Part shown: one piece after another, positions 1 through 8,200 of the stretch | Numbering within the stretch: position 1 is the first letter of the stretch | Layout of the letters: every line of letters starts with the position of its first letter | From: CAYWNA01 sp964459305 | GTDB lineage: Bacteria > Planctomycetota > Planctomycetia > Pirellulales > Pirellulaceae | NCBI GenBank assembly: GCA_964459305.1 | Contig: CAYWNA010000091.1 | Coordinates: 1-46,570, forward strand | DNA length: 46,570 nt | Direction of reading: 5' to 3' | Program-made: the position numbers and the translations under genes | Notes under the pieces: model-generated | Databases searched by the model: none | What the model was told of the DNA's origin: nothing | The model's input: only the letters and a program-made list of their open reading frames with translations

Positions 1-547
1 TGGAACAGAAAATGATCTGGTCGTCCGGCAGGTACGTGGGCTCGAAATCGTCCCATCCCGGTGGGGAGTATGTCGTGTAATCTTCCATTCCAGGCGAAAT
101 GTCCTCGCCCCGACCGGTCAGTTGTTTCAGGCCGGTGCCATCAATGTTGACTTCGTACAGACTGTAATGTCGTTTTCCTTTGGGCAGATACGCAAAGATG
201 AGTCTCTTGGCATCGTAGTGAATCTGCGGATCGCGGATGTTGCCCTCCGGGTCTTCGAAAATCGTGCGAACTTCCTTGGTCTTGACGTTATAGACACATA
301 GCTTTCCGCCGGAATTCATGGGGAAGGTGGTCCGGCACTGGTCGGTCGAATAATACGCGATGCTGGCGTACCAATGGCCGTCGATGCTAGGCTTGCGAAC
401 AGCGAACAGAACTTCGTCGGGCATGCCGGCGTCGAGGAATGAACCGAGCATCGACGGATTTTCGGCAGCGGGCTTCTGCGCCGGCGTCTGGCCGAACACG
501 GGGGAAATCAGAAATAGCAGCAAGACAGGCAGGGTTCTGGAATACAT
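1..547 (-). CDS. HzsA/TolB-like beta-propeller protein, N-terminal part
   Basis: Reading the minus strand from an ATG at 545-547 gives an open frame of 182 codons that leaves the window, so the C-terminus is missing. It starts MYSRTLPVLLLFLISPVFG, a clear signal peptide, so the product is exported. The mature part has propeller-type repeats: 'YNVKTKEVRTIFEDPEGNIRD' is followed by 'DPQIHYDAKRLIFAY', then 'YEVNIDGTGLKQLT' and 'DFEPTYLPDDQIIFCS'. The same repeat style occurs in the protein at 40706-43750, so these are paralogues within one window. Family knowledge: such PD40/HzsA-middle-domain proteins are common in planctomycetes and often carry c-type haem motifs further on, which cannot be checked here. 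Function is not known; propeller class is fairly sure. Confidence 0.75.
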   Translation of the reverse strand, partial: MYSRTLPVLLLFLISPVFGQTPAQKPAAENPSMLGSFLDAGMPDEVLFAVRKPSIDGHWYASIAYYSTDQCRTTFPMNSGGKLCVYNVKTKEVRTIFEDPEGNIRDPQIHYDAKRLIFAYLPKGKRHYSLYEVNIDGTGLKQLTGRGEDISPGMEDYTTYSPPGWDDFEPTYLPDDQIIFCS

Positions 548-584
548 AATTTGTCTCCGGCAGGAAAGACGGAGATTTTACCCA

Positions 585-704
585 AATAAACTGCCCCCTG
601 CCAGAACACGGCCGTATCATTCGCATAAGGTTGAACTTGGCGACCGTCTCACGATGAACGCCAAACAGTTTCGCGATCGTCCAAGCCGACTGGGCGGCAG
701 CCAA
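585..704 (-). pseudogene. helix-turn-helix fragment, possibly an IS21-type transposase remnant
   Basis: The minus frame from 704 encodes 'WTIAKLFGVHRETVAKFNL', which resembles the N-terminal helix-turn-helix of IS21-type transposases and recombinases. After about 25 residues the frame loses any recognisable sequence and no catalytic domain follows. I treat it as a short decayed piece, not a gene. No terminal inverted repeats were found beside it. The rest of 548-807 holds nothing I can identify. Confidence 0.3.
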
Positions 705-807
705 TCATCTGTCCACTTGATTCCCACCGGATCGGCCGCTCCGGTCCAGCGTCTGGTTTTGAACAGAGGACTTGAGCTTCGGCTGGCTTTCCCCGCCTCC
801 CAGCCGT

Positions 808-883
808 AGCGAACGATCCTTCGTCAAAAGGCATTCTGACTCAACTCTCGCGGCACGCGAAGTCAAATCCTTACTGGTTCTGT
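808..883 (-). other. attC-like site after the 940-1620 gene
   Basis: Its ends are AAC at 812-814 and GTT at 877-879. The arms pair with one-sided bulges: AAGG 828-831 with CCTT 869-872, ATT 833-835 with AAT 866-868, and GACT 838-841 with AGTC 861-864. On the minus strand the outer end reads ACAGAAC. The nine bases GTTCTGTCG at 877-885 are also found, in opposite orientation, at the start of the same putative cassette (about 1647-1655). This is the best sequence evidence that 808-1655 once moved as one cassette. The loop is A/C-rich and unpaired. Confidence 0.45.
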
Positions 884-939
884 CGTAATGATATCCCCAA
901 CCAGTTCGAGTTGCCAGCATTGGGCCCTCCGCGCGAGAG

Positions 940-1620
940 TCAATGCTTCGCGACGGAAACGGTTACCCAAATCGGCCTATCATTCCTGATGTCGCGTGGA
1001 TGTGTTGATTGCCGGTCAATCGGCAAGTATGTCTCAACGTGCCCTGGGCAGGTGACACGTAGCCATACCCGTCGCGTATCGACGTAACCTGTCTTCGTGA
1101 ACAACCCATCGCTTCCGGAAGCAAAGAAACGATGGGAGAATTCTGTGTGACCCCGGTCGTCGGTTGTTAGGGCTATCCCGTTAGCCAACGGAATGATCTC
1201 AAATGCACGATCAACAACAGGTGGGAGACCTTCAAGCCGTGAATACGGTCCATTGAGCGGTTCAACCTTGGCGCTGCAAATCGGTGCTAGTGTTGACGCA
1301 TCCACAACTGAGACGTAAACATCCAGTTCGTGCGAACCGACCCATGTGGTGACCGTAAGTGATCGATCGGCGACGAACACCAACGCACCGATTACGAACA
1401 ATGTCCCCACAAGGATCGCGCCACGTCGACGGCTCCGGATGCCTGCAGAAACGGTGAGAATCCCTAGCAGAGCCACGCCCGCAGCGACACCAACAACCAG
1501 ATTCCAGCGGCACACACCGAAGGTAATGCAAACGGCCGCAAAGACAAGAAGAAGATCGCGAAGGGAGAACCGGAAACCAGTCCGAACCGGCGATGGATCA
1601 TCGGTAGCCATTGCATTCAT
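940..1620 (-). CDS. membrane protein with three N-terminal helices and an extracytoplasmic domain
   Basis: I start at ATG 1618-1620 (MNAMATDD...) because the open frame upstream is rich in Arg/Cys and has no hydrophobic start; ATG 1609-1611 is the alternative. After 'RFSLRDLLLVFAAV', a membrane-entry motif frequent in planctomycete proteins, three hydrophobic segments lie at about residues 20-38, 42-58 and 66-84. The remaining part has beta-like sequence beginning 'DVYVSVVDASTLAPICSAKVEP', similar in form to carboxypeptidase-regulatory or Ig-like domains. The product is about 227 residues. Function unknown. It is the last putative cassette of the array and has no obvious promoter of its own. 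Confidence 0.7.
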   Translation of the reverse strand: MNAMATDDPSPVRTGFRFSLRDLLLVFAAVCITFGVCRWNLVVGVAAGVALLGILTVSAGIRSRRRGAILVGTLFVIGALVFVADRSLTVTTWVGSHELDVYVSVVDASTLAPICSAKVEPLNGPYSRLEGLPPVVDRAFEIIPLANGIALTTDDRGHTEFSHRFFASGSDGLFTKTGYVDTRRVWLRVTCPGHVETYLPIDRQSTHPRDIRNDRPIWVTVSVAKH

Positions 1621-1649
1621 TAGGGGCGCACAAGGATGACGCCTTTCGA

Positions 1650-1741
1650 CAGAACGACCGCGATCACCCGGCGGCGATGGGCGACCGCACCATTTGAAAT
1701 CCGCACACCAATCGCCGCTCGGTGTGCATCGCATGGTTCTG
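1650..1741 (-). other. attC-like site after the 1745-2293 gene
   Basis: This is the best-paired hairpin of the set. CAGAA 1650-1654 pairs with TTCTG 1737-1741, CC 1658-1659 with GG 1735-1736, GCGAT 1660-1664 with ATCGC 1728-1732, CACC(C)G with CGGTG 1720-1724, and GCGGCGAT 1671-1678 with ATCGCCGC 1711-1718. Extra bases bulge out on both sides, as in attC sites. The end touches the stop codon at 1745-1747. The core is GTTCTG, not the usual GTTRRRY, and its outer end does not match the start of its own cassette (TTACCT), the one exception in the array. Confidence 0.5.
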
Positions 1742-1744
1742 CCG

Positions 1745-2293
1745 CTATTCCGTAACAATCAGTTGGCCACAGGTATGACGTGAATCTGCGAACGCCCTTT
1801 CGTCATGGACAGCAAAGGATGTACCGCATCCGGGACATTCAATCCACCCGGCAGCGTTCGGAGAAACGCGAACCTCACCATCATGCCAACACTCAGGCGT
1901 AACGAAAGACACTACATCCGATCCGAACAAGTCAGGCAGAGGCGGCAGCTTCTCTTCCTGATCTCGGAGGGCCTGAGCTTCTGAAAATACGTTGATTACT
2001 CGAAAGCGATAATCTCCCTCTTCGCACACAAACAGTTGTACACATTCAGGGTCCTGAAAGGACATTCGTGACAGAAACCAGACAAGGCCGCAAGCATCCA
2101 GATAGTTGAAGCCACCGATGAACAGCCCACCAGCGAAACCCTTGCCGCCAGCGAAACGAGAGAGAGGAAACGTGTCTTCGCAAAGCGGCACGAAACCAGT
2201 CCGCTCGCTACGTCCAAGAGACGAATTGATTTCCGTGACCCTAGCCTCGTCATCGGGCCCCAGTCTGAGAACGACGTCAGTTATGTTGCTCAT
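1745..2293 (-). CDS. hypothetical protein with a C-terminal zinc-ribbon-like motif
   Basis: The 182-residue product starts MSNITDVVLRLGPDDEARV and has no signal peptide or membrane segment, so it is probably cytoplasmic. The N-terminal half has 'GGKGFAGGLFIGGFNYLD', a Gly-rich beta/turn segment. Near the C-terminus it has 'ECPGCG' followed after about 20 residues by 'HTCG', plus an earlier 'PECWHDG'. This Cys/His pattern suggests one metal-binding ribbon. I do not recognise the family. The ATG at 2291-2293 lies about 18 bases after the preceding attC-like site, and the stop abuts the next one, which is the tight packing expected of a cassette gene. Confidence 0.65.
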   Translation of the reverse strand: MSNITDVVLRLGPDDEARVTEINSSLGRSERTGFVPLCEDTFPLSRFAGGKGFAGGLFIGGFNYLDACGLVWFLSRMSFQDPECVQLFVCEEGDYRFRVINVFSEAQALRDQEEKLPPLPDLFGSDVVSFVTPECWHDGEVRVSPNAAGWIECPGCGTSFAVHDERAFADSRHTCGQLIVTE

Positions 2294-2311
2294 GACTCCC
2301 AGGGCAGACCG

Positions 2312-2426
2312 AGGTAACCGGGCGGCGGACCATCAGGAACCGGCCCGAATCACCGACAACCTTTCCATTAGTTTAACCGCTGAATCGCCGAAGAGTAAGC
2401 TGCTCCGGTTCACCGATTGGTTACGT
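2312..2426 (-). other. attC-like site after the 2447-2872 gene
   Basis: The ends GTAACC 2314-2319 and GGTTAC 2419-2424 are perfectly complementary. Inside, CGG 2323-2325 can pair with CCG 2413-2415 and ACC 2329-2331 with GGT 2407-2409; the inner part is weakly paired. The right end GTTACGTG is repeated in opposite orientation at the start of its own cassette (about 2896-2903). It begins 21 bases after the stop codon at 2447. Confidence 0.45.
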
Positions 2427-2446
2427 GCCGTGGTGAAATGTCGAAG

Positions 2447-2872
2447 TCACCAGCCCGGTGGTGCGCCTGGACTTCGGTGCGGCGGATAAACCCGTTCCCA
2501 CGCCCAACCGCTTTGCCACCAGATATCGGTCACAGCACCAGTTGAGCTGTCCGTCTGCAGTAGGATCCACGTGCGCGTTGGCATGCGAATATTCGGTTGC
2601 TTGCCCTGGAGGCAGCGACGCCAATCCAGTGGTCCCCTGTAGCCCTTCCACGTCGTCACGGACGTGCCTGTTCGGCGGTCAACGCTCTGGGGTCGCCCAA
2701 GTGCCAGCAGGATTTCGTCCGCTGTTGCGGAGGGTGCCATCTCTCGTACAGTCTCCAATCGTCCGGATGCTGCATCTTCGCTCAGTGTGAACCAGCAAAC
2801 AAGCGAAATCAAAGTGATCGGTATCCACACAAGCACGCCAACGAGCCAGGCAATGAACGTGCGTTGTTTCAT
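2447..2872 (-). CDS. small membrane-anchored protein, BamE/SmpA-like
   Basis: The 141-residue product starts MKQRTFIAWLVGVLVWIPIT, a strongly hydrophobic N-terminus (about residues 6-30) that is a membrane anchor or uncleaved signal. The segment 'ATADEILLALGRPQSVDRRTG', followed by 'TTWKGY', resembles the BamE/SmpA fold, in which a short helix and 'LG.P' turn lead into beta strands. There is no lipobox. Trp is abundant towards the end ('DIWWQSGWAWERVYPP'). Family assignment is by pattern only. It sits between two attC-like sites and is the putative third cassette gene. Confidence 0.6.
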   Translation of the reverse strand: MKQRTFIAWLVGVLVWIPITLISLVCWFTLSEDAASGRLETVREMAPSATADEILLALGRPQSVDRRTGTSVTTWKGYRGPLDWRRCLQGKQPNIRMPTRTWILLQTDSSTGAVTDIWWQSGWAWERVYPPHRSPGAPPGW

Positions 2873-2896
2873 GGCGTGATCAGTGCGTCTTGAGCC

Positions 2897-2991
2897 ACGT
2901 AACGTTTGGCATCAGCGGGCCGGGAGTAGATGTTGCCGAGCGAAGCGAGCCAACCCGCCATGTCCGGCTCCGCTGGATGCCTTGGTTAGGT
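2897..2991 (-). other. attC-like site after the 3017-3862 gene
   Basis: This is the most canonical site. On the minus strand it begins ACCTAAC (2991-2985), a full match to the RYYYAAC inverse core, and ends GTTACGT (2903-2897). The arms pair in register: AAC 2901-2903 with GTT 2985-2987, GGCATC 2908-2913 with GATGCC 2976-2981, AGCGG 2914-2918 with CCGCT 2970-2974, and GCCGG 2919-2923 with CCGGC 2964-2968. Single unpaired bases G2975 and T2969 sit on one side only, like attC extrahelical bases. The site starts 25 bases after the stop codon at 3017. Confidence 0.6.
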
Positions 2992-3016
2992 GGCGCCAGA
3001 CGAGTCGAGCCATGTT

Positions 3017-3862
3017 TTACCTCTCCAAATTCTTCACGATCTCGCGGTAGCGGGCTGTGGCCAACTCGGACGGGCGCCCCGCCGTGCAGAGCGATAGGTC
3101 AGCGAGCTTGCGGTTCGGGCGCTCGACTACCAGTCGGCTGCGCGCGTCGAGCTTGGATTCGAGAAGGCGCGCCGCCTCCAGGTAGCGCTTGTCGCCATTG
3201 GCACGGTCGTAAAAGGACAGGACGTAGACGTAGTAGAACAGGTTGTAGCGCAGGAACGGGTACTCCACCTGCATGAAAAGGGTGCCGATTCCAAAGTGAC
3301 AGGGCCCCATAGGGCGTCTGACCACCCAATGGTCCAGAAGCGATTCCACGGCCCTGTCGAGACATGGGTTCTTGTTCAAGTGCTCTGTGAAGCGAAAGAC
3401 ATCCAGCACTGAAAGCGTGACACCGGGGTTGGAGAACTCCGTTTCCGGTCCTCGCCCGTACGAGAACTTCTTGCAGCGCCAGCCGCCGTCGTCGTGCTGC
3501 GTTTCAAGCAGGTGAGCAAGCGTGCTCTCCAGTCTGCGGTCTTTCGTATAACCGAATCGACAAAGCACTCTAGCCGCCGCGGCTGTATAGCATGGGTAGA
3601 GCGTTCCGCTTGGCCCGAGACGATACCGCCCGTCGTCCCGCCAGGCTCCCAAGATCAGCCGAAGCGCTCCGCGAATCGCCTCGTGACTACGCGCCACCTT
3701 CAGTTCGTGGAGGATCAGAAGCGAGGTGAGGGTACTGAATGGGTCGCCGACGCCGAGCCTACCATCGGCACTGGCCCAGTAGTCTGCGCCATTGTCATGC
3801 CGTCTAGCAAGAACGGCGTCTACGTCGGGGATGTATTTCTTGCTCACCACCTCGAACCCCAT
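3017..3862 (-). CDS. alpha/alpha-toroid (prenyltransferase/squalene-cyclase-like) protein
   Basis: The 281-residue product has repeated helical units typical of the toroid fold shared by terpenoid cyclases and protein prenyltransferases. 'LETQHDDGGW' is a good QW motif (Q-x-x-D-G-x-W); related 'LGAWRDDGRYRL' and 'YPCYTAAAARVLCRFGY' segments precede it. There is no signal peptide, and the protein is about half the size of a full cyclase. The DxDD catalytic motif of squalene-hopene cyclase is not visible, so enzyme activity is doubtful; it may be a binding or scaffold domain. As the putative first cassette of the array it is an odd cargo. Fold is fairly sure, function is not. Confidence 0.7.
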   Translation of the reverse strand: MGFEVVSKKYIPDVDAVLARRHDNGADYWASADGRLGVGDPFSTLTSLLILHELKVARSHEAIRGALRLILGAWRDDGRYRLGPSGTLYPCYTAAAARVLCRFGYTKDRRLESTLAHLLETQHDDGGWRCKKFSYGRGPETEFSNPGVTLSVLDVFRFTEHLNKNPCLDRAVESLLDHWVVRRPMGPCHFGIGTLFMQVEYPFLRYNLFYYVYVLSFYDRANGDKRYLEAARLLESKLDARSRLVVERPNRKLADLSLCTAGRPSELATARYREIVKNLER

Positions 3863-3910
3863 CCATCACTTCGGCGCCACCTACTGTTATATCTACTGCG
3901 CGCTCGCGAC

Positions 3911-4421
3911 TATAAACGCGCACCGGCGCGCACGATAGCACGAGTGCTTTCGAGGGGACAGTTTACTATCTAAACAGCGGAGCGGCAAGCTTTTGCGCGA
4001 AAAACAGATGGAAGGGAGCGTGGACGCTATCGTGCGCCGCGGCGCAAAATAACGCCCCGCATCGGGCAAGGGCGTCGCGATCGTCGGCGGGTTGGTGCGC
4101 TATCCTGCGCGCGGCGTTCGATAACGTCCTTCGGTGTGTGCGGATAGGCCTTCCGTAAGTTGCCGCGACACAAAGCGTTAGGCCCGCAATTTCGGCTGGG
4201 GCCGCATCGCGCTATCGTGCGCGGGGCGGCGCAATGACGTTCCCGACGCGGGGCGAAACTCAGCGGCACCGGTACGCTGGTTTCATATCGTGCGCGTGGC
4301 GCAAGATAACGCGCCGCACGGTGGCCGGGCCTTTCGCCGTAAGCCTTTGTGGGCCACGCAATTGCGAGCTTGCTGACAGGTTTTCCACAACGCCGAAGGC
4401 GCGCCGGAGCGCAAAATAACG
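3911..4421. repeat. cluster of diverged GC-rich palindromes
   Basis: A palindrome of the form TATCGTGCGC-N-GCGCAANATAACG recurs at about 4028-4054, 4101-4127, 4213-4239 and 4288-4314. A half copy lies at 4407-4421 and an opposite-orientation copy at about 3911-3940. The first copy contains the perfect palindrome TGCGCCGCGGCGCA. Spacing alternates near 73 and 112 bases, so 4026-4210 and 4211-4400 look like two diverged units of about 187 bases. Further similarity between the units includes 'CCGTAAG' and 'GCAATT' in matching positions. The open frames here are composition artefacts. It may be decayed attC sites or an unrelated palindrome family. Confidence 0.55.
4121..4182 (-). other. attC-like site inside the palindrome cluster
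   Basis: On the minus strand it starts GCCTAAC (a full RYYYAAC match, 4182-4176) and ends in a GTTAT core. TAACG 4123-4127 pairs with CGTTA 4175-4179, GTGT 4135-4138 with ACAC 4168-4171, and GCGG 4140-4143 with CCGC 4163-4166, with unequal unpaired stretches between. The next minus-strand gene (3017-3862) is about 260 bases away, so any cassette between has no obvious gene. Confidence 0.4.
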
Positions 4422-4445
4422 TGCGCAACCCACCGGAGGAGAATA

Positions 4446-4840
4446 CGGGCCGGGAGTTTCTGAACCAGCAGCAAACCAGTCATCACCGGAATCAGCAACG
4501 CAGCGAGCAACGCGTAGCCAAACCAGGCCGCTTGACGGTTTCGCAAAGGGCGAGCGTTACGAAAATGTACGATCACGAACACCAGCAAGGGCACGATCAG
4601 AAGTAATCCCAACGCGAGGTGTCCCAGAAACATGTATTGGTAGAAATAGTTCTGGTACTCTCGCCCCGTGGCCGCCTCAAGGATCGTCACCCCGGCCAAG
4701 TAGCACGCGTTCGCTCCCACAATACCCAAAAGAACAGCGACCAGCCCCAGCACCAAACGAAGCCGCGGCCCAACCGGGACGCGGTATCTCCGTCGCCCTC
4801 CGCTCGTCTTTTCTGATGTGTTCACTGATCGTCGGCTCAT
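4446..4840 (-). pseudogene. truncated cytochrome-type membrane protein, N-terminal part
   Basis: From ATG 4838-4840 (a GTG at 4844-4846 is possible) the frame encodes a basic start and two long hydrophobic helices, 'LVLGLVAVLLGIVGANACYL' and 'LALGLLLIVPLLVFVIVH', then a third, 'YALLAALLIPVMTGLLLVQ'. The segment with 'ATGREYQNYFYQYMFLGH' matches the membrane N-terminus of planctomycete multihaem cytochrome/TPR proteins as I know them. Those proteins continue for hundreds of residues; here recognisable sequence stops near 4446. The frame then runs into the palindrome cluster and ends at 4283. No CxxCH motif remains. I infer that the 3' part was lost where the cassette array begins. Confidence 0.55.
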
Positions 4841-5284
4841 GTACACCGCCGAAACTACGCAGTCAAAGAAGCAATGAAACTTGCTGTATGCACCGGGGTC
4901 GGACTGGCCCCCTGAAGAGGCAGGTCAAAGGCCATTTCCAGACTCCGATAAGTATACGTAGATTCAACGGTATCGGTTTGATCGATGTCAATCCCCTGGC
5001 ACGCGGACAAGGTCGACAAGCACACGCTGGCGAGCTTTGGAAAGCCTGGCGGGCATAGAGACGTACCCCCTAACCTTGGCGATGCGTGGACGGCAGGCTG
5101 GTGAATGATGCCCAGCCTGACCGTGAATTTTTGCTTCCCAGGCCGATGTCGATCAAAGTCTCGACCTTGGTTGGTTGGCACGGTAGACTGATGTTGTCCG
5201 AATCATCCTGCCCTGGCGAGGTCTAGCCCCAGTCAACGTCGACGTTCTCGCCTGTGAATACCAGCTCGGCTCTGGAAGATCCCC
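4841..5284. other. intergenic region, no gene seen
   Basis: Divergent spacer between the truncated cytochrome gene and the large coiled-coil gene. I see no convincing gene in any frame. A perfect 12-base palindrome AACGTCGACGTT lies at 5235-5246, about 40 bases before the start codon at 5285; it could be an operator but is a single copy. Confidence 0.35.
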
Positions 5285-8200
5285 ATGAAACGGATTGCCT
5301 CGGTTGCTGCCATTTTGGTGTCTACCTTTCTTCTTTGTCCGCCAATATCCAAGGCGGTCGACATAGAGGGTCTGCGCCGTAAGCAGCATGCCCAGGAGAA
5401 GGCGAGGGTCTTGGCCCGCGAGTTGGTGTCGAGCATCTTGGATATCCAGATACGCCAGCTCAAGGAGAATGGCCTGGAGCAGTTGCCGATCTTTGCAGAA
5501 ATCCGTGGAATGAGCACAAACATCGACTCCCTTGTGGAAGAGGAGATGCAGGATGTTGTGCACTTGCTGGTCAAGGCACAGGAAGGCACACGCGACGAGC
5601 GTTTGGCACATTTCAATCTGGCACGGAACAAGATTCGCGATGTGGTTATGGCCTTGATGGCCGAGCGGCAGAAATTGCTCAGGCGTCTGCAAATCGCCCG
5701 TATTGCGTCGCAGGTCCGGCAGCTTGTCACGATGGAAACGCAAGCCATGGACGTGACGAGATCGCTGCCGGAAACAAATGACGAGGAGCGCGAGCAAGCC
5801 GCGTTGTCAGTCATCGAAGATCAGCGCGACGTGAAGTCTCTTTTCCTCGTGTTGGTGGAGACGCTTGTCGACGTCAGCGCATGGGGAGGACACGTGGGAG
5901 CCGGTGCCTCGGACGGCCTGCGAATTCTGAAAGCGGCCCAAGTCGGCCTGGAACTGGACAGCGCCGGAAAGTCGTTCGAAGCCAGTCAGTTCGAAGAGGC
6001 TGCAAGAAGCCAAAAAGCTGTAATCAAAGGACTACGGGCGCTGCTGGAGAGAATCGAAGAGACACGAGGCTTGATCAGCTCGGACCGGGAAGAAACACTC
6101 CGAATGGTCCGCGAGATGCTGGAAAAGCAGGAGGAACTGCGGGAGGACGTTCAGGATACCGAGCTGTTTACCGAGGACGCGGTGGAAGAGCTGGTCGAAG
6201 AGCAGGGCCAGATTCACAAGGCGCTGGGCGACCTAGCCGAGATGCTGGATCAGTTCCCTGCTACCGAGCCGTTGTTGGAAACGGCGAAAGCGGCCGCGTA
6301 CGAAGCGGCGGCTCAACTTTTCGAAGAGAACAAAGGGCAAGCCGTCGACGAACAGACCACGGTGATCGGCAGTCTGGCCGAAATCGAAGAACAACTGAAA
6401 CATGCGATCGACCAGGAACTCGCGGACCGAAGCGCCGAAGAACTGGCTCAGCAGGTCGAGCAATTGGAGGAGCTGAAGGAGACATTGGAGGAGCTCGCCG
6501 AACAGCAGTCGGAAATCACCGAAGCGGTGGCAGAGAAGCCGGCGGAAGCCCGGCAGCAAGAACAGCACGTCGCCGCAGCGTTGGCGGATGCGGCCGAAGC
6601 GGCCATGGAGGACACGGAGGATCTGCCCGGCGTGATCGAATTGCGATTGACCGACGCCGAGGAAGCGGTCGCCGAGGCGGTGGCGGCGATGCAGGATGCC
6701 TCGCCCGAACAAGCAGACGCTCGCCAGGAGGCGGCGGCCGGTGCCGAAGATGCAATCGAGCAGGCATTGGCCGAAACGGAGGCTCAATTGGCCGACACAA
6801 AACGACGGCAAATGGCGGTGGAGATTGGCGAGTTGGCTCGCGCGGCCGAGGCACTGGAACGTGCTGCGGCGAGCGAACGAGGAATCGCCGATGTCGCGGC
6901 GGAGGCCGCAGAAGCGGAAGGCTTCTCAGACGAACAGGCCCAGGAGTTGGCCGATGAACAGCAGACGGTCGAAGATGTCGCAATGAAGATCGCTGAAGGC
7001 GTCGAGGCGGCTGTACCGAAAGTTACCGAGCAACTGCAGGCGGTCGCCAAGCCGATGGAGGACGTGGGACAAGAGTTGGAGGGGGCCAAGCAGGCTCTTG
7101 GTGAGCCGTCCAAACCAATGGCCGCTCAGGTCGCTGAGACCGCTCGGCAAGTCGCGACAGCTTTGGAGCAGGCCGCTCGTACGTTGCGTGATGAATTCGG
7201 CGAGACGGCGGAAGATCTGGTTGCCCTGGCCGACGAACAACTGGAACAGGTCGCTCAGGTGCAGAACCCGGTCGAACAGGCGATGGCGGCAGCCGGAGAT
7301 GACCAGTCCCAGACACTCAAGCGGCTGGACGAGGCTTTGAACACAGTTCAAGAGGCTCAAGCCGACCAGCAACGGGCCGCCGGTCGATCAGCAGCCGCTG
7401 AGGCTACGGGAATGGCCCAGCAGGTCTCCGATGCGGCCTTGCAACAGGCCGAAGCATCACGAGCTGCCGAAGCAGTCGCCCAAGGCAGAGCGAACACGCC
7501 ATTGGACGCTGCCACCAAGCAGCAGACGGTAGCCGAGCAGGCCGCCGAAATGGCCAAGGCAGCCAAGGGTGACATCGCCGAGGCGCTAAAGGAGGCCGCG
7601 GAAGCCGCTGCGGAAGCTGCCCGGGAAACGCTGAACGGCAATCCGAACAAAGCCGATGTGGCTCGCGAGGCTGCTGCCGATGCACTGGCCCGCGCACAAG
7701 TGGCCACCGATCGGGCAGCCGCCGAAGCGGCTGAGGCGCCCGCGGGCCAACCCGATGCGGAAGCACAGGCACACGTCGGCGAAAAAGCTGCAGAGGCCGC
7801 TGAATTGGCCGAAGATCCCGTGCCGGAAGCGGCCGAGATGTTGGGCGAAGCTCAACAGCAATCAGCCGCGGCCGAGGAGGCAATACGTTCAGACGATTCG
7901 GAGCAGACCGCCCAGGCACAAGAGGCTACTGCCGAAAACTTGGGGCGGGCCAAAGAGCAATTGCAGCAAGCGATCGAGCAACTGGCCGGCGACCAAGGCG
8001 AACGCCTCGCCGAGCAAGCAACGGAAGCCGGCGAACTGGCCGAGATTGCGGCGGACATCAGCCCCGACGCAGCCGCGGCGTTACGCAGCGCGGAGCGTGC
8101 GGCGAAGCAAGGCGCCGAGCGCGCGGCGGACAGCCCGGGCGAAGCAATGGCCGCCGGGCAGGATGTGCAGCGAGCCATGGAGCGGGCCACGGCGAGCCTA

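Larger units (their letters stand above)
808..4440 (-). mobile_element. putative integron gene-cassette array without integrase (CALIN)
   Basis: Four unrelated genes run in the same direction (minus) with gaps of about 120-155 bases. Every gap, and the stretch after the last gene, holds a bulged inverted repeat of about 75-115 bases with AAC...GTT ends, starting within a few tens of bases of the preceding stop codon. In three cassettes the opening bases recur at the cassette's own attC end: GTTCTGTCG, GTTACGTG and TAGGTGGCGCC. This is what site-specific excision and insertion would produce. The array ends upstream at a truncated cytochrome-type gene. I see no integrase gene or attI. The class is inferred from structure; the attC consensus is loose at several ends. 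Confidence 0.55.

Noticed and set aside
4027..4428. Minus-strand open frame of 133 codons in the palindrome cluster
   Set aside because: It is Arg/Cys-rich, follows the repeat periodicity ('RRAR', 'APRTIAR') and matches no known protein style.
808..4440. CRISPR array or toxin-antitoxin island in place of a cassette array
   Set aside because: Spacing is irregular, no short direct repeats with spacers occur, and no toxin-antitoxin pair was recognised.
5235..5246. 12-base palindrome AACGTCGACGTT upstream of the coiled-coil gene
   Set aside because: A single copy with no second site or known regulator; not enough to call an operator.
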